Positions 1 through 8,535 of a DNA stretch of 64,000 bases are shown here, in pieces (position 1 is the first letter of the stretch; each line of letters opens with the position of its first letter). Source of the stretch: Flavobacterium sp. WC2421 (GTDB lineage: Bacteria; Bacteroidota; Bacteroidia; Flavobacteriales; Flavobacteriaceae). The stretch covers positions 2,852,001 to 2,916,000 of the forward strand of contig NZ_CP162004.1 in NCBI RefSeq assembly GCF_040822115.1, in the 5' to 3' direction. A program made the translations under genes and the position numbers. The notes under the pieces were generated by a model. That model was not told where the DNA came from. It did not search any database and saw only the letters and a list, made by a program, of their open reading frames with translations.

Positions 1-677
1 CCATCGGCTCCAAATTTATCCATCGTAATCCAATCTCCTATCCGAATCATATCGTTTATAGATACTTGAACACTAGCAACAAATCCCAAAATAATATCTC
101 GAAAAATCAAAATAATTAAAGCAGAAACAGCTCCCAAAGTGGTAAATAATTCCGAGATTTTAAAATCAAATAATTTTGATATGATTACGGTAATACCAAC
201 CATCCAAAGTATAATCATAATAACCTGAATGAAACTATCAATAGGTTTATCGCTGTATCTAGGCTTCAGTTTTAAATAATCTCTTAAAGCATTAAAAATG
301 GTTCGTATAATCCATAAAATCAGAAATACGATATAAATTCCAACTAGTTTTCCAAAAACACTTTCCCAATATTCATATTTATCAAGAATAATTGGAACTG
401 ATTTATAGATAAACAATAACGGAATTAAATGCGCTATGTATTTAGCTGTTTTATTAGATACTAATAAATCGTCAAATTGGGTTTTTGTCTTCTGGGCAAT
501 AAAAACCATTATAGTAACTAAAACCAACCTGAAAACCACATAGATACTATATGCCAAAAAGCATAATAATGCAATATTAAAAATTAAACTTATGTACGAT
601 GCAAATGTATAGTTCATGCCCCATTTTCGAAAAATAGGGTAGAGTAATTGAAATATTTTTTCTATAAATTTATACAT
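1..677 (-). CDS. MscS-family mechanosensitive channel (partial, C-terminus outside window)
   Basis: The minus-strand frame is open from an ATG at 677 to the window edge, giving 225 residues. I translated it by hand. It shows several hydrophobic helices, then the MscS pore-helix style stretch (LFTTLGAVSALIILIFRD) and the start of the beta domain (VQVSINDMIRIGDWITMDKFG), which is the classic MscS core. Such channels sit in the inner membrane and release solutes under hypo-osmotic stress. The start overlaps the stop of the upstream DUF3817 gene by 8 nt, so the two are probably translated from one message. The C-terminal cytoplasmic cage domain is missing only because the window begins here. Confidence 0.85.
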   Translation of the reverse strand, partial: MYKFIEKIFQLLYPIFRKWGMNYTFASYISLIFNIALLCFLAYSIYVVFRLVLVTIMVFIAQKTKTQFDDLLVSNKTAKYIAHLIPLLFIYKSVPIILDKYEYWESVFGKLVGIYIVFLILWIIRTIFNALRDYLKLKPRYSDKPIDSFIQVIMIILWMVGITVIISKLFDFKISELFTTLGAVSALIILIFRDIILGFVASVQVSINDMIRIGDWITMDKFGAD

Positions 678-954
678 TTTCCAAGTATTTCTTTTCTACA
701 TAAAAAGTACCAAAAGGAATTAAAGAAGCAATTAATATAATGATAAAAGTTTTTAAATCCCATTTTTGAGACTTTTTTAATAAAATTGCCAATAAAATAT
801 AACCAATAAATAGGATTCCATGACTCATTCCTACTGGATATAAAAGCGTATGATACAGTTCAAAATGGTTCGGCTTGATAAAAAGCATATTAGAAAATAA
901 AGTCAAATAGGATATCCCTTCTAGAATGGCTGTAATCTTAAAAATCTTGAACAT
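670..954 (-). CDS. DUF3817 small membrane protein
   Basis: A 94-residue protein with about three membrane segments (near residues 5-25, 38-60 and 68-86) and the EGISYLTL and GMSHGILF motifs that I associate with the DUF3817 family. The function of that family is unknown. It is the first gene of a two-gene unit: its stop overlaps the MscS start by 8 nt. A TAnnTTTG element lies 26 nt upstream of the ATG on the same strand (980-987), so a short leader is likely. Confidence 0.75.
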   Translation of the reverse strand: MFKIFKITAILEGISYLTLFSNMLFIKPNHFELYHTLLYPVGMSHGILFIGYILLAILLKKSQKWDLKTFIIILIASLIPFGTFYVEKKYLENV

Positions 955-979
955 TTAAATAATTTTAATTTATATCAGG

Positions 980-987
980 CAAAATTA
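980..987 (-). promoter_or_regulatory. -7 element of DUF3817/mscS promoter
   Basis: On the minus strand the sequence reads TAATTTTG, a match to the Bacteroidota TAnnTTTG -7 box, 26 nt upstream of the ATG at 954. No good -33 TTG was found at the usual distance, so this rests on the -7 box alone. Confidence 0.45.
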
Positions 988-1030
988 AGTAATAACATCG
1001 ATTTACACCCTAATCAATCACAAAGTAATT

Positions 1031-1038
1031 TACTTTTG
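1031..1038 (+). promoter_or_regulatory. -7 element of the DUF6155 gene promoter
   Basis: TACTTTTG matches TAnnTTTG. It places transcription initiation near 1045, so the in-frame TTG at 1051 would lie almost at the mRNA 5' end and the ATG at 1057 is the better start. Confidence 0.5.
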
Positions 1039-1056
1039 TATTCTTAAACTTTGATA

Positions 1057-1584
1057 ATGAGTAAACGTGATTTAAAAAAATACCTAAACGAATTAAATAA
1101 AGAACAACTCGAAGAGCAAATTATCGAGTTGTACGAAAAGTTCTCTCCTGTAAAAGTCTATTATAATTTTGTTTTTAACCCCAAAGAAGATACCCTCTTG
1201 CAGGAATGTAAACTCAAAATTTCCAATGAATACTTCCCTGTAAAAACTTCTGGAAGGGGTAAGAAGCCAAAAATGAGGCGTTCAGTAGCTCAAAAATACA
1301 TCAAACACTTTATTATTCTAGGTGTTGATCCCTACGTGATTGCCGATGTAATGCTTTATAATATTGAAATTGCGCAAGCATTTTCAGCAGAACATCTCAT
1401 AAAACAAGAATTATTCTTTAAAAGTATGCTTAATTCGTATGAACAAGCAGTGGTATTTTTGATTGCTAATGGTATACTAGCCGATTTTATGGGAAGAATT
1501 AAAGCTATTCATAATGAAACCGTAGCCCAACGATGGAAAAATCAAGCCGAATTTAACGCAATAGTAGAGCGTTTTGAATACTAA
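1057..1584 (+). CDS. DUF6155 family protein
   Basis: A conserved hypothetical of 175 residues. The open frame begins at a TTG (1051), but the ATG at 1057 (MSKRDLKKYL) fits the position of the promoter box better. The protein is charged and largely helical. It has a KTSGRGKKPKMRR basic patch near residue 68 and a C-terminal half rich in predicted helices. It has no signal peptide or membrane segment, so it is presumably cytoplasmic. I recognise the DUF6155 pattern common in Flavobacterium, but its role is not known. It is followed, with its own promoter in between, by a helicase gene. Confidence 0.7.
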   Translation: MSKRDLKKYLNELNKEQLEEQIIELYEKFSPVKVYYNFVFNPKEDTLLQECKLKISNEYFPVKTSGRGKKPKMRRSVAQKYIKHFIILGVDPYVIADVMLYNIEIAQAFSAEHLIKQELFFKSMLNSYEQAVVFLIANGILADFMGRIKAIHNETVAQRWKNQAEFNAIVERFEY

Positions 1585-1625
1585 TACACCTTATAATTAA
1601 ACATCCTATTATATTTTAAAGAATA

Positions 1626-1660
1626 TTTGACGAAAAAACTGTTTTTTAGGTGTATTTTTG
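1626..1660 (+). promoter_or_regulatory. Promoter of SF2 helicase gene
   Basis: A TTTG at 1626-1629 and TATTTTTG at 1653-1660 are separated by 23 nt, within the range of the Bacteroidota -33/-7 consensus. The -7 box overlaps the upstream in-frame GTG (1650), which argues that this GTG is not the start codon. Confidence 0.6.
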
Positions 1661-1679
1661 CAAAAACCCAACAAAAACA

Positions 1680-3224
1680 ATGTTTGAAAATACTATAGAA
1701 ATAGAAAAAGAAGACAAAAAAGAACTTTATGCATATCAACAAGGCGATATTGACGCTATTTTTGAACGCATAGATAATGCCCCAAAACAACATCACTTGT
1801 TATATCAATTGCCTACTGGTGGTGGTAAAACAGTGGTTTTCTCTGAAATTGTACGTCGTTATTTGACAAAACATGAGAAAAAAGTAGTTGTTTTAACGCA
1901 TCGAATTGAGTTGTGTAAACAAACTTCAAAAATGTTAAAAGGTTTTGGAGTTAAAAACAAAATAATCAATAGTAAAGTAAAAGAACTTCCTGATCAAAAT
2001 GAGTATTCTTGTTTTGTTGCCATGGTTGAAACTTTAAAAAACCGTATTAATGATGAAAAACTACACCTTGACAATGTAGGTTTAGTAATTATTGATGAGG
2101 CCCATTACAACTCTTTCCGTAAATTATTGAGTTCATTCACAAATGCATTTATATTAGGAGTTACCGCAACTCCATTGAGTTCTAATATAAAATTACCCAT
2201 GCATGAAAGCTACGATGAATTAATCGTAGGAGATACAATCAGTTCGCTAATTGAGAATGGATTTTTGGCGAAAGCCATAACCTACAGCTATGATGTTGGT
2301 TTAACATCTTTAAAAGTAGGAATCAATGGAGATTACACCGTAAAATCATCCGATGATTTATATACGAATATGGCCATGCAAGAAAAATTACTGCATGCTT
2401 ATACTGAGAAATCTTTAGGTAAGAAAACACTAATTTTCAATAATGGAATCAATACCTCTTTATATGTTTATGAAACATTTAGAGAAGCAGGATACCCTAT
2501 ACGCCATCTGGATAACACCAGCAATACCGAAGAACGTAAAGATATTTTACATTGGTTCAAGCATACACCGGACGCTATTTTAACCTCTGTGGGAATTTTG
2601 ACTACAGGTTTTGATGAGCCTACAGTTGAAACCATAATCTTAAACAGAGCGACTAAATCACTGACGTTATATTATCAAATGATTGGTCGTGGTTCTAGAA
2701 AACTGCCTAATAAAGATATGTTTACCGTTATTGATTTAGGGAATAATGCGGCCCGTTTTGGATTGTGGAGTGAACCTGTAAACTGGCAACATATTTTTAA
2801 ATCACCTGAATTCTATCTTGAAAATCTTCGTGATGATACGGAAATCGAATTGTATTTCAAATATGCAATGCCCCCAGAATTACGTGCTAAATTCAGTAAA
2901 ACTGCCGAAGTAACTTTTGATGTTGATGAAGAACACAAACTAATTATTTCTCAAAATTTACGTTCTAAAGTCGTTTTGGATAAATCACTCGAGCAACATG
3001 CTGGGATGTGTGTCGACAATACAGAGACTTTACAAGAAGCCAAATCATTATCAAGAGAGTTAGATGAAGATATCGATTGCCGTATCAAGCGCTATTCTAA
3101 ATGTTTAAGTCAGTGTAGTAAAAACTACCGCGAATGGCTTGTTGATGATTATAAGCTAAAAATGACTTTATTAATTGGGAAAAAGTATCGTGAGAAAATC
3201 ATGAACGAACCTGATGAAGATTAA
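1680..3224 (+). CDS. DEAD/DEAH-box SF2 helicase (stand-alone)
   Basis: A superfamily 2 helicase of 514 residues counted from the ATG at 1680. Visible motifs in order are Walker A PTGGGKT (45-51), DEAH (139-142), motif III GVTATP (about 160) and motif VI QMIGRGSRK (about 333). The layout resembles SSL2/type III restriction-like single-chain helicases that translocate on double-stranded nucleic acid, here without a methylase or nuclease partner. The C-terminal 150 residues are a family-specific extension with several cysteines and no named domain. The start was moved 30 nt inward because the first in-frame GTG lies in the promoter. A structured repeat begins 5 nt after its stop codon. Confidence 0.8.
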   Translation: MFENTIEIEKEDKKELYAYQQGDIDAIFERIDNAPKQHHLLYQLPTGGGKTVVFSEIVRRYLTKHEKKVVVLTHRIELCKQTSKMLKGFGVKNKIINSKVKELPDQNEYSCFVAMVETLKNRINDEKLHLDNVGLVIIDEAHYNSFRKLLSSFTNAFILGVTATPLSSNIKLPMHESYDELIVGDTISSLIENGFLAKAITYSYDVGLTSLKVGINGDYTVKSSDDLYTNMAMQEKLLHAYTEKSLGKKTLIFNNGINTSLYVYETFREAGYPIRHLDNTSNTEERKDILHWFKHTPDAILTSVGILTTGFDEPTVETIILNRATKSLTLYYQMIGRGSRKLPNKDMFTVIDLGNNAARFGLWSEPVNWQHIFKSPEFYLENLRDDTEIELYFKYAMPPELRAKFSKTAEVTFDVDEEHKLIISQNLRSKVVLDKSLEQHAGMCVDNTETLQEAKSLSRELDEDIDCRIKRYSKCLSQCSKNYREWLVDDYKLKMTLLIGKKYREKIMNEPDED

Positions 3225-3228
3225 TATA

Positions 3229-3304
3229 AGGAGCTAATCCTGCTGTACACTTTATCTGTAGTGGCGAACCCCGCCACTACAGGATATCGTTCCCATCAGG
3301 GCTA
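3229..3304 (+). repeat. Structured intergenic repeat, copy 1
   Basis: This 76-nt element begins AGGAGCTA and ends ATCAGGGCTA. Its centre is a perfect 11-bp stem (3256-3266 with 3272-3282) around a 5-nt loop. A second copy with the same ends and a different stem sequence lies at 43813-43891. In the last 23 nt, 21 positions are identical between the copies. It sits between two plus-strand helicase genes. Confidence 0.75.
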
Positions 3305-3355
3305 GAAACTAGATTACAAAACAACTATTTTTTATAAAATAACAAATCCAAAAAA

Positions 3356-4693
3356 ATGTCAAAACAATTCTCTGATTTAGGAATTTCGGCACCTATTTTA
3401 AAAGCGCTTACCGAATTGAAAATTGTTGAACCAACAGAAATTCAGCTAAAATCAATTCCGTTACTATTATCAAACACTACTGATTTAGTTGGACTAGCAA
3501 AAACGGGAACTGGAAAAACGGCCGCTTTTGGATTGCCTATTTTACAATTAATAGAAACTGCTTCTCCAGTAGTACAGGCCGTAATACTTGCACCAACACG
3601 AGAGCTAGGTCACCAAATTTTTAAAAACTTAGAGGCTTTTGCTCAATTCCTACCCGAAGTTTCTATTGCAGCAACCTGTGGAGGAATTCCAATCAAGCCA
3701 CAAATAGAACGACTTTCTCAGCCTACACATATTGTTGTGGCTACTCCAGGTCGTTTAATTGATTTGATTCAGCGCAAAGCGGTTAACTTACAGGAAACAA
3801 AATTTCTTGTTCTTGATGAAGCCGATGAAATGGTAACCATCTTAAAAGAAAGCCTAGACGAAATTATTGCCGAATTACCTAAAAGTCATAAGACACTTTT
3901 ATTCTCTGCAACCATGCCAGGTACTATCAAGCAATTGATTCAGAACTATTTAAATAAAAACGTAGTTCAAGTAAGTGCCAATATGGAAACTATTGGTAAT
4001 CAAGGTATCGATCATGAATACATTGTGGTAGATCCAATTGAAAAACTGGATGTTTTAATGCATTTCTTGAATTCAAAAGAAGGAGAACGCGGAATCATAT
4101 TTTGCAAGACCAAAGCAGCCGTGAATAAATTAGCTAAAAATTTAGCGATCAATCGCTTTTCATCAGGAGCATTGCACGGAAGTCTATCTCAAGGAATCAG
4201 AGACCGAATCATGGAGCAATTTCGTGAAGGACACATTAATATATTAGTAGCAACTGACTTGGCTGCAAGGGGTATCGATGTAAAAGAAGTTTCCTATGTA
4301 GTAAATTACCACTTACCAGATGTTTACGAAGCGTATGTTCATCGTTCTGGTAGAACCGCAAGAGCAGGAGCAAAAGGACTTTCTTTAACCGTATTACAAC
4401 CGGAAGAAGAAAAAGAAATAGTTGATTTTGAAAAAGAACTCGGAATAAAATTTACCAAATTTAAAAAACCGAGTACGCTTAGTATCGAAGAAAACAATAC
4501 ATTGTTATGGGCGAAACAAATTTTTAAAACCAAACCCAATCATGAGGTTGATTCGGAATTAAAGACCAAAATCAAAACGGTGTTTCATCATTTAACTAAG
4601 GATGAATTGATTGAGAAATTATTAGCAAATTATTTGTTACAAAACAAAAATCAAATTCAAGAGAAACCTGTTAAAAAACTAAAAAGAATATAA
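3356..4693 (+). CDS. DEAD-box ATP-dependent RNA helicase
   Basis: A 445-residue RNA helicase with the complete DEAD-box set: AKTGTGKT (48-55), PTRELGHQ (80-87), DEAD (154-157), SAT (about 184) and HRSGRTARAG (about 330). It is shorter at the C-terminus than the RhlE/CsdA group and ends in a short lysine-rich tail (KPVKKLKRI), which may help RNA binding. It likely unwinds structured RNA during ribosome assembly, cold adaptation or decay. The exact subfamily cannot be fixed from the sequence alone. A clear terminator follows. Confidence 0.9.
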   Translation: MSKQFSDLGISAPILKALTELKIVEPTEIQLKSIPLLLSNTTDLVGLAKTGTGKTAAFGLPILQLIETASPVVQAVILAPTRELGHQIFKNLEAFAQFLPEVSIAATCGGIPIKPQIERLSQPTHIVVATPGRLIDLIQRKAVNLQETKFLVLDEADEMVTILKESLDEIIAELPKSHKTLLFSATMPGTIKQLIQNYLNKNVVQVSANMETIGNQGIDHEYIVVDPIEKLDVLMHFLNSKEGERGIIFCKTKAAVNKLAKNLAINRFSSGALHGSLSQGIRDRIMEQFREGHINILVATDLAARGIDVKEVSYVVNYHLPDVYEAYVHRSGRTARAGAKGLSLTVLQPEEEKEIVDFEKELGIKFTKFKKPSTLSIEENNTLLWAKQIFKTKPNHEVDSELKTKIKTVFHHLTKDELIEKLLANYLLQNKNQIQEKPVKKLKRI

Positions 4694-4730
4694 AAATCAC
4701 ATTGTTTTTTTCAGATTTATACCTTCATAA

Positions 4731-4766
4731 ACACCCATAAATTGCTTAATTTTATGGGTGTTTTTT
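4731..4766 (+). terminator. Rho-independent terminator after DEAD-box gene
   Basis: The 11-bp arms ACACCCATAAA (4731-4741) and TTTATGGGTGT (4751-4761) enclose a 9-nt loop and are followed by a T run to 4766. Confidence 0.85.
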
Positions 4767-4790
4767 ATTATAAATAATATACAAGTATAA

Positions 4791-6071
4791 ATGGAAATTG
4801 TAATAATTGGAGGAGGTTTTGCAGGATTGAATCTTGCTAAAGAACTATTGAATCATAAAGATATTAATGTCACATTAGTAGATAAAAATAATTATAATTT
4901 TTTTCCGCCACTAATCTATCAGGTTGCTACCGCTTTTTTGGAACCATCAAGTATCAGTTACCCTTTTAGAAAGTTTTTTGCAGGAAAAAAAAATCTAAAG
5001 TTTCGCTTAGGAAATTTACTTAAAGTAGTTCCAGCTGAGAAAAAAATTATTCTCAATAATGGAGAACTAAACTATGATTACCTAGTTTTTGCAACAGGAG
5101 CAGAAACGAGTTATTTTGGAATGGAAAATGTCAAAAAAAATGCCATTCCAATGAAAACTTTGAATGATGCCATTGTAATGCGCAATACCTTATTGAAAAA
5201 TCTAGAGAAAGCGGCCATTTGCAAAGACATGCGTGAGCGTAGAAAATTATTAACTATAGTAGTTGCAGGAGGTGGTCCCACTGGTGTTGAAGTTTCGGGT
5301 ATGTTTGCTGAGATGCGAAAAAATATTTTATTAAAAGAATATCCTGAATTAAGTACTACAGCCAGTAATATTTATTTAGTTGATGGATCTAATGCTGTAT
5401 TATCGCCCATGAGTAAAGCCTCACAGGAAGACACACTAGATGCACTTACAAAATTAGGTGTGGTTGTAAAACTTAATACAACTGTTGTAGATTATGTTGA
5501 CGACACCGTATATTTTGGCAATGGAGAAACAATTCAAACTAAAAATTTAATTTGGGCGGCAGGAGTTTCTGCCAAAGTTTTTGAAGGAATGCCGGCTGAA
5601 AGTTATGGTCGTGGAAGAAGAATGGCAACTGATGCTTTTAATAAAGTAAATGCTACAGATGCTATTTATGCCATTGGAGACACCTGCATTCAATTAACCG
5701 ATATTAATTTTCCCGCTGGTCATCCTCAAGTAGCACAAGTTGCTATTCAACAGGGATTAAACTTAGCTGCCAATTTCAAATTAATGTTAAACAAAAAGAT
5801 GCTAATTCCTTTCAAATACAATGATAAGGGCTCGATGGCTATCATTGGAAAGAACAAAGCAGTGGTTGATTTACCCAAGCCAAAAATGCATTTCAAGGGA
5901 TTCTTTGCTTGGATAATCTGGTTGTTTATCCATCTTATTTCTTTGATAACCTACCGCAATAGAGTAAAGACATTCTTCAACTGGATGATTGCTTATTTTG
6001 CAAAAGACCATTCGCTACGTATGATCATTAGACCCGATAAAAAAATTAAAGTAGATAAAAAGGAAATCTAG
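4791..6071 (+). CDS. Type II NADH:quinone oxidoreductase (NDH-2)
   Basis: A 426-residue single-subunit flavoprotein that oxidises NADH and reduces membrane quinone without pumping protons. It has an FAD-binding GGGFAGLN at residues 7-14, a second Rossmann motif AGGGPTGVE near residue 160 for NADH, and the NDH-2 pattern AIYAIGDTC before the C-terminal domain. The hydrophobic stretch FFAWIIWLFIHLISLI near residue 370 and the amphipathic tail are the usual membrane anchor. It is a single gene between two terminator/convergent boundaries. Its 3' end meets the efflux gene on the other strand with an 8-nt gap. Confidence 0.88.
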   Translation: MEIVIIGGGFAGLNLAKELLNHKDINVTLVDKNNYNFFPPLIYQVATAFLEPSSISYPFRKFFAGKKNLKFRLGNLLKVVPAEKKIILNNGELNYDYLVFATGAETSYFGMENVKKNAIPMKTLNDAIVMRNTLLKNLEKAAICKDMRERRKLLTIVVAGGGPTGVEVSGMFAEMRKNILLKEYPELSTTASNIYLVDGSNAVLSPMSKASQEDTLDALTKLGVVVKLNTTVVDYVDDTVYFGNGETIQTKNLIWAAGVSAKVFEGMPAESYGRGRRMATDAFNKVNATDAIYAIGDTCIQLTDINFPAGHPQVAQVAIQQGLNLAANFKLMLNKKMLIPFKYNDKGSMAIIGKNKAVVDLPKPKMHFKGFFAWIIWLFIHLISLITYRNRVKTFFNWMIAYFAKDHSLRMIIRPDKKIKVDKKEI

Positions 6072-6079
6072 AATCCCAA

Positions 6080-7309
6080 TTAATGAATTATTGCAATTTC
6101 TTCATTAGGAGAAGTTGCAATGGTTTTTTTAATGTTTCTTTTTCCTACCATCAAAATTAAAAAGGCAGCAATAGTTGTTGAAGCCATTATTACGACCATA
6201 GGCGTAATTGAATCTTTTACAAAAACACCCACTGCAAAAGAAGCCAAAGCCCCTAACCCCAGTTGGATGGCACCCATTAATGCCGATGCACTTCCAGCAT
6301 TTCTTGAAAAAGGAGCAAGTGTAAGACCTGCTGTATTTGGGTTAGATATCCCTAAACAGGCTAAGAATAAAAATAACATTGCAATTGTTGTATATAATCC
6401 TAAAAGACCATTTATTGCCAAAAGAAGGAATACAACGCTAATTATTGATTGTGTAATCAATGCGCCAAAAATCATTTGCTCACTTGAAAATTTCCTTAAT
6501 AGCAATGAGTTCAGTTGACTTGCACCTATAAAACTCAATGACATAAATGCAAATATCCAACCGTATGTTTTGGCATCCACATTAAAAATATCCATGAATA
6601 AAATAGGAGAAGCAGCTACATAAGTAAACAATCCAGAAAAAGCAATTGCACCAGTAAAAGCATAGGTATAAAACTGAGGCTCTTTTACAATACTTATGAA
6701 ATTAGTAATAATAGGCTTTGGTTTTAATGAGATAGAGGTATCTGGTTCATATGTATTTGGCAAGCCTATCTGTGAGGCCAAAAGAATTAATATTCCCATA
6801 CACATTAATATAAAAAAGACAGTATGCCAACTATAATACGCTGTAACATAACCTCCAATTGTAGGTGCTAGCATTGGCGATAGCCCAACTACTAACATCA
6901 ATAAAGAAAAAACTTTAGGTATATCTTTCACAGGAAATAAATCCCGAACCATCGAAACAGAAGCAACTGTAGCAGCACAACTTCCTATCGCTTGAATGAA
7001 TCGTAAACCAATAAAAGTGTCAATATTAGTGACATAAACACAATCTAATGATGCTAATATGTAAACCAATAATCCAATAAACAATGGTTTTTTTCTCCCA
7101 AAACGATCTAATAAAGGACCATAAAGCAATTGCCCTGCTGAAATTCCTATAAAATAACTGGACAAGGTCATGGAAACATTGGCTACTGTAGTATTCAAAT
7201 CTTTTGCGATACCAGAAAATCCTGGTAGATACATGTCTATAGAAAAGGGTCCCAATGCAGTAAGAGAACCTAAAATTAGAATTAATTTGAAATAACGAGC
7301 TTTAGACAT
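6080..7309 (-). CDS. MFS drug efflux transporter, Bcr/CflA type
   Basis: A 12-helix major facilitator protein of 409 residues. The N-terminus has ALGPFSIDMYLPGF, the hallmark of the Bcr/CflA (DHA1) proton-driven exporters, followed by GQLLYGPLLDRFGRKKPL, the loop 2-3 MFS motif. It most likely exports small toxic compounds across the inner membrane. The substrate cannot be read from the sequence. The open frame extends to a TTG at 7333, but that codon overlaps a TACCTTTG promoter box (7331-7338), so the ATG at 7309 (MSKARYFK) is preferred. Confidence 0.87.
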   Translation of the reverse strand: MSKARYFKLILILGSLTALGPFSIDMYLPGFSGIAKDLNTTVANVSMTLSSYFIGISAGQLLYGPLLDRFGRKKPLFIGLLVYILASLDCVYVTNIDTFIGLRFIQAIGSCAATVASVSMVRDLFPVKDIPKVFSLLMLVVGLSPMLAPTIGGYVTAYYSWHTVFFILMCMGILILLASQIGLPNTYEPDTSISLKPKPIITNFISIVKEPQFYTYAFTGAIAFSGLFTYVAASPILFMDIFNVDAKTYGWIFAFMSLSFIGASQLNSLLLRKFSSEQMIFGALITQSIISVVFLLLAINGLLGLYTTIAMLFLFLACLGISNPNTAGLTLAPFSRNAGSASALMGAIQLGLGALASFAVGVFVKDSITPMVVIMASTTIAAFLILMVGKRNIKKTIATSPNEEIAIIH

Positions 7310-7330
7310 AAAAAGAGCTTTAATTTTTTG

Positions 7331-7338
7331 CAAAGGTA
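7331..7338 (-). promoter_or_regulatory. -7 element of the MFS gene promoter
   Basis: On the minus strand it reads TACCTTTG, an exact TAnnTTTG match, 21 nt upstream of the ATG at 7309. It overlaps the longer open frame and so decides the start. Confidence 0.6.
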
Positions 7339-7396
7339 AATAATTATTGCCCTAAAATTGATACGTTTTAAAGTATTAAAATAACTACCAATTTAT

Positions 7397-8134
7397 TTAA
7401 ATGTTTATTAAATAACTCTCAGTATAAGCTTTTTGATAAATTGCCTCACTAAACATAAATAGATTCGATGGCTTTTTAGATGTACCAACTTGTTTTTCGT
7501 CTAATTTAACAATGAATTTTTTTGTAATTAGTTTTCGTCTAAAATTACGATTGTCAATCTCAGTACCTAATATAGATTCGTATGTATCTTGTAACTCTTT
7601 AATAGTAAATTTATCTGGAAGCAATTCAAAAATAATAGGTTTGTACATCGATTTCTCTTTCAAATCAGCATAAGCCTCATTAATTATCGTTTTATGATCA
7701 AATCCAAGTGCGGGTAAATTATTTATGGGAAACCATTGTACTTTAAGCTTAGTAGTCTCTAAATTAACTTCATGTGTTTGTAATAAAAAATAATAAGCAA
7801 TAGTTATAGTTCGTTGATTAAAATTTTGATTTTTTGCCCAAATAATATCTCTTTCATTCATTAAACGGTTTGGGTCACCAAAAACTTTAAACTGTTTTTT
7901 ATAAAGATTGTCAAGCCCCGTTAGCTCCTTTAATACTCTTGATGCAGTTTCATCTATAGTTTCATTTTCAAGTGTATGATATCCAGTTAGAACATAATCA
8001 TTTACAAGTGGTTCTTTACTGACTTCCGATTTTAAAAAACGTTCAATCAATAATACGTTTAAGGATTTAGTATTAAAGTCAAAGCCAAAAATGACACAGT
8101 CAACTGATATATTGGGAATTATTTGGGGTTGCAT
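7397..8134 (-). CDS. NUDIX-winged helix transcriptional regulator (NrtR/AraR-like)
   Basis: A 245-residue protein with an N-terminal NUDIX-like domain (about residues 8-150) and a C-terminal winged helix (about 165-235; FTIKELQDTYESILGTEIDNRNFRRKLI). The NUDIX box is degenerate (ETIDETASRVLKELTGL instead of the full GX5EX7REUXEEXGU), as expected for members of this group that sense a ligand rather than hydrolyse one. In Bacteroidota such proteins are known regulators of sugar utilisation (AraR type). It is divergent from the porin/epimerase/kinase/transporter operon, which is the likely target. Which sugar metabolite it senses is unknown. Confidence 0.8.
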   Translation of the reverse strand: MQPQIIPNISVDCVIFGFDFNTKSLNVLLIERFLKSEVSKEPLVNDYVLTGYHTLENETIDETASRVLKELTGLDNLYKKQFKVFGDPNRLMNERDIIWAKNQNFNQRTITIAYYFLLQTHEVNLETTKLKVQWFPINNLPALGFDHKTIINEAYADLKEKSMYKPIIFELLPDKFTIKELQDTYESILGTEIDNRNFRRKLITKKFIVKLDEKQVGTSKKPSNLFMFSEAIYQKAYTESYLINI

Positions 8135-8215
8135 AAGTAGAAAAATAAAAATGGTTTGTACGTTTTTTAATAAAATTAAAATACTTCAAAAAACAAATTT
8201 AAGGATTTTATTATG

Positions 8216-8249
8216 AATATAGATAGGAATGGATAAGTCTATCTATATT
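8216..8249. promoter_or_regulatory. Perfect 11-bp inverted repeat, candidate operator of the NUDIX regulator
   Basis: The arms AATATAGATAG (8216-8226) and CTATCTATATT (8239-8249) are perfect complements with a 12-nt spacer. The repeat lies between the divergent regulator and sugar operon, upstream of the probable porin promoter. There is no T run, so it does not look like a terminator. The 401-nt gap 8135-8535 holds no gene. A second, weaker dyad (TTATATG...CATATAA, about 8300-8322) lies in the same region. Confidence 0.45.
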
Positions 8250-8390
8250 TATACAAACGTCATTAGTACGTTATATCTATAATTTGAAATTTAGATATAT
8301 TTATATGCGATATATACATATAAAACCTAATTAATTTAAATAATAGCAAAATATAAGTATTTTTTTTTAGCATATATAATAATTTAAATA

Positions 8391-8398
8391 TACTTTTG
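8391..8398 (+). promoter_or_regulatory. -7 element of the sugar operon promoter
   Basis: TACTTTTG matches TAnnTTTG. The implied start near 8405 gives a leader of about 130 nt before the porin ATG. The -33 region is T-rich but has no clear TTG. Confidence 0.4.
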
Positions 8399-8535
8399 AA
8401 AAATAATAGTCATTTTGACGTTTAATACAAATGTTAAAACTATTTCGATTTAGTATTGCTAATAAATAAAAACTAATTGTAGCCGAAAAACTGAAGCGAA
8501 CACAAAAAAATAAACAAATATTCAAGCCCTAAGTC

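Noticed and set aside
1581..1796. 71-codon minus-strand frame between DUF6155 and the helicase
   Set aside because: It is Phe-rich, overlaps the helicase start and promoter, and reads as antisense of A/T-rich sequence.
3229..3304. Reading the repeat as a simple rho-independent terminator
   Set aside because: The stem is strong but no T run follows, and the same conserved ends recur at 43813-43891, which a terminator would not need.
6120..6518. 132-codon plus-strand open frame
   Set aside because: It lies entirely opposite the MFS efflux gene, and its reading is the antisense shadow of that gene.
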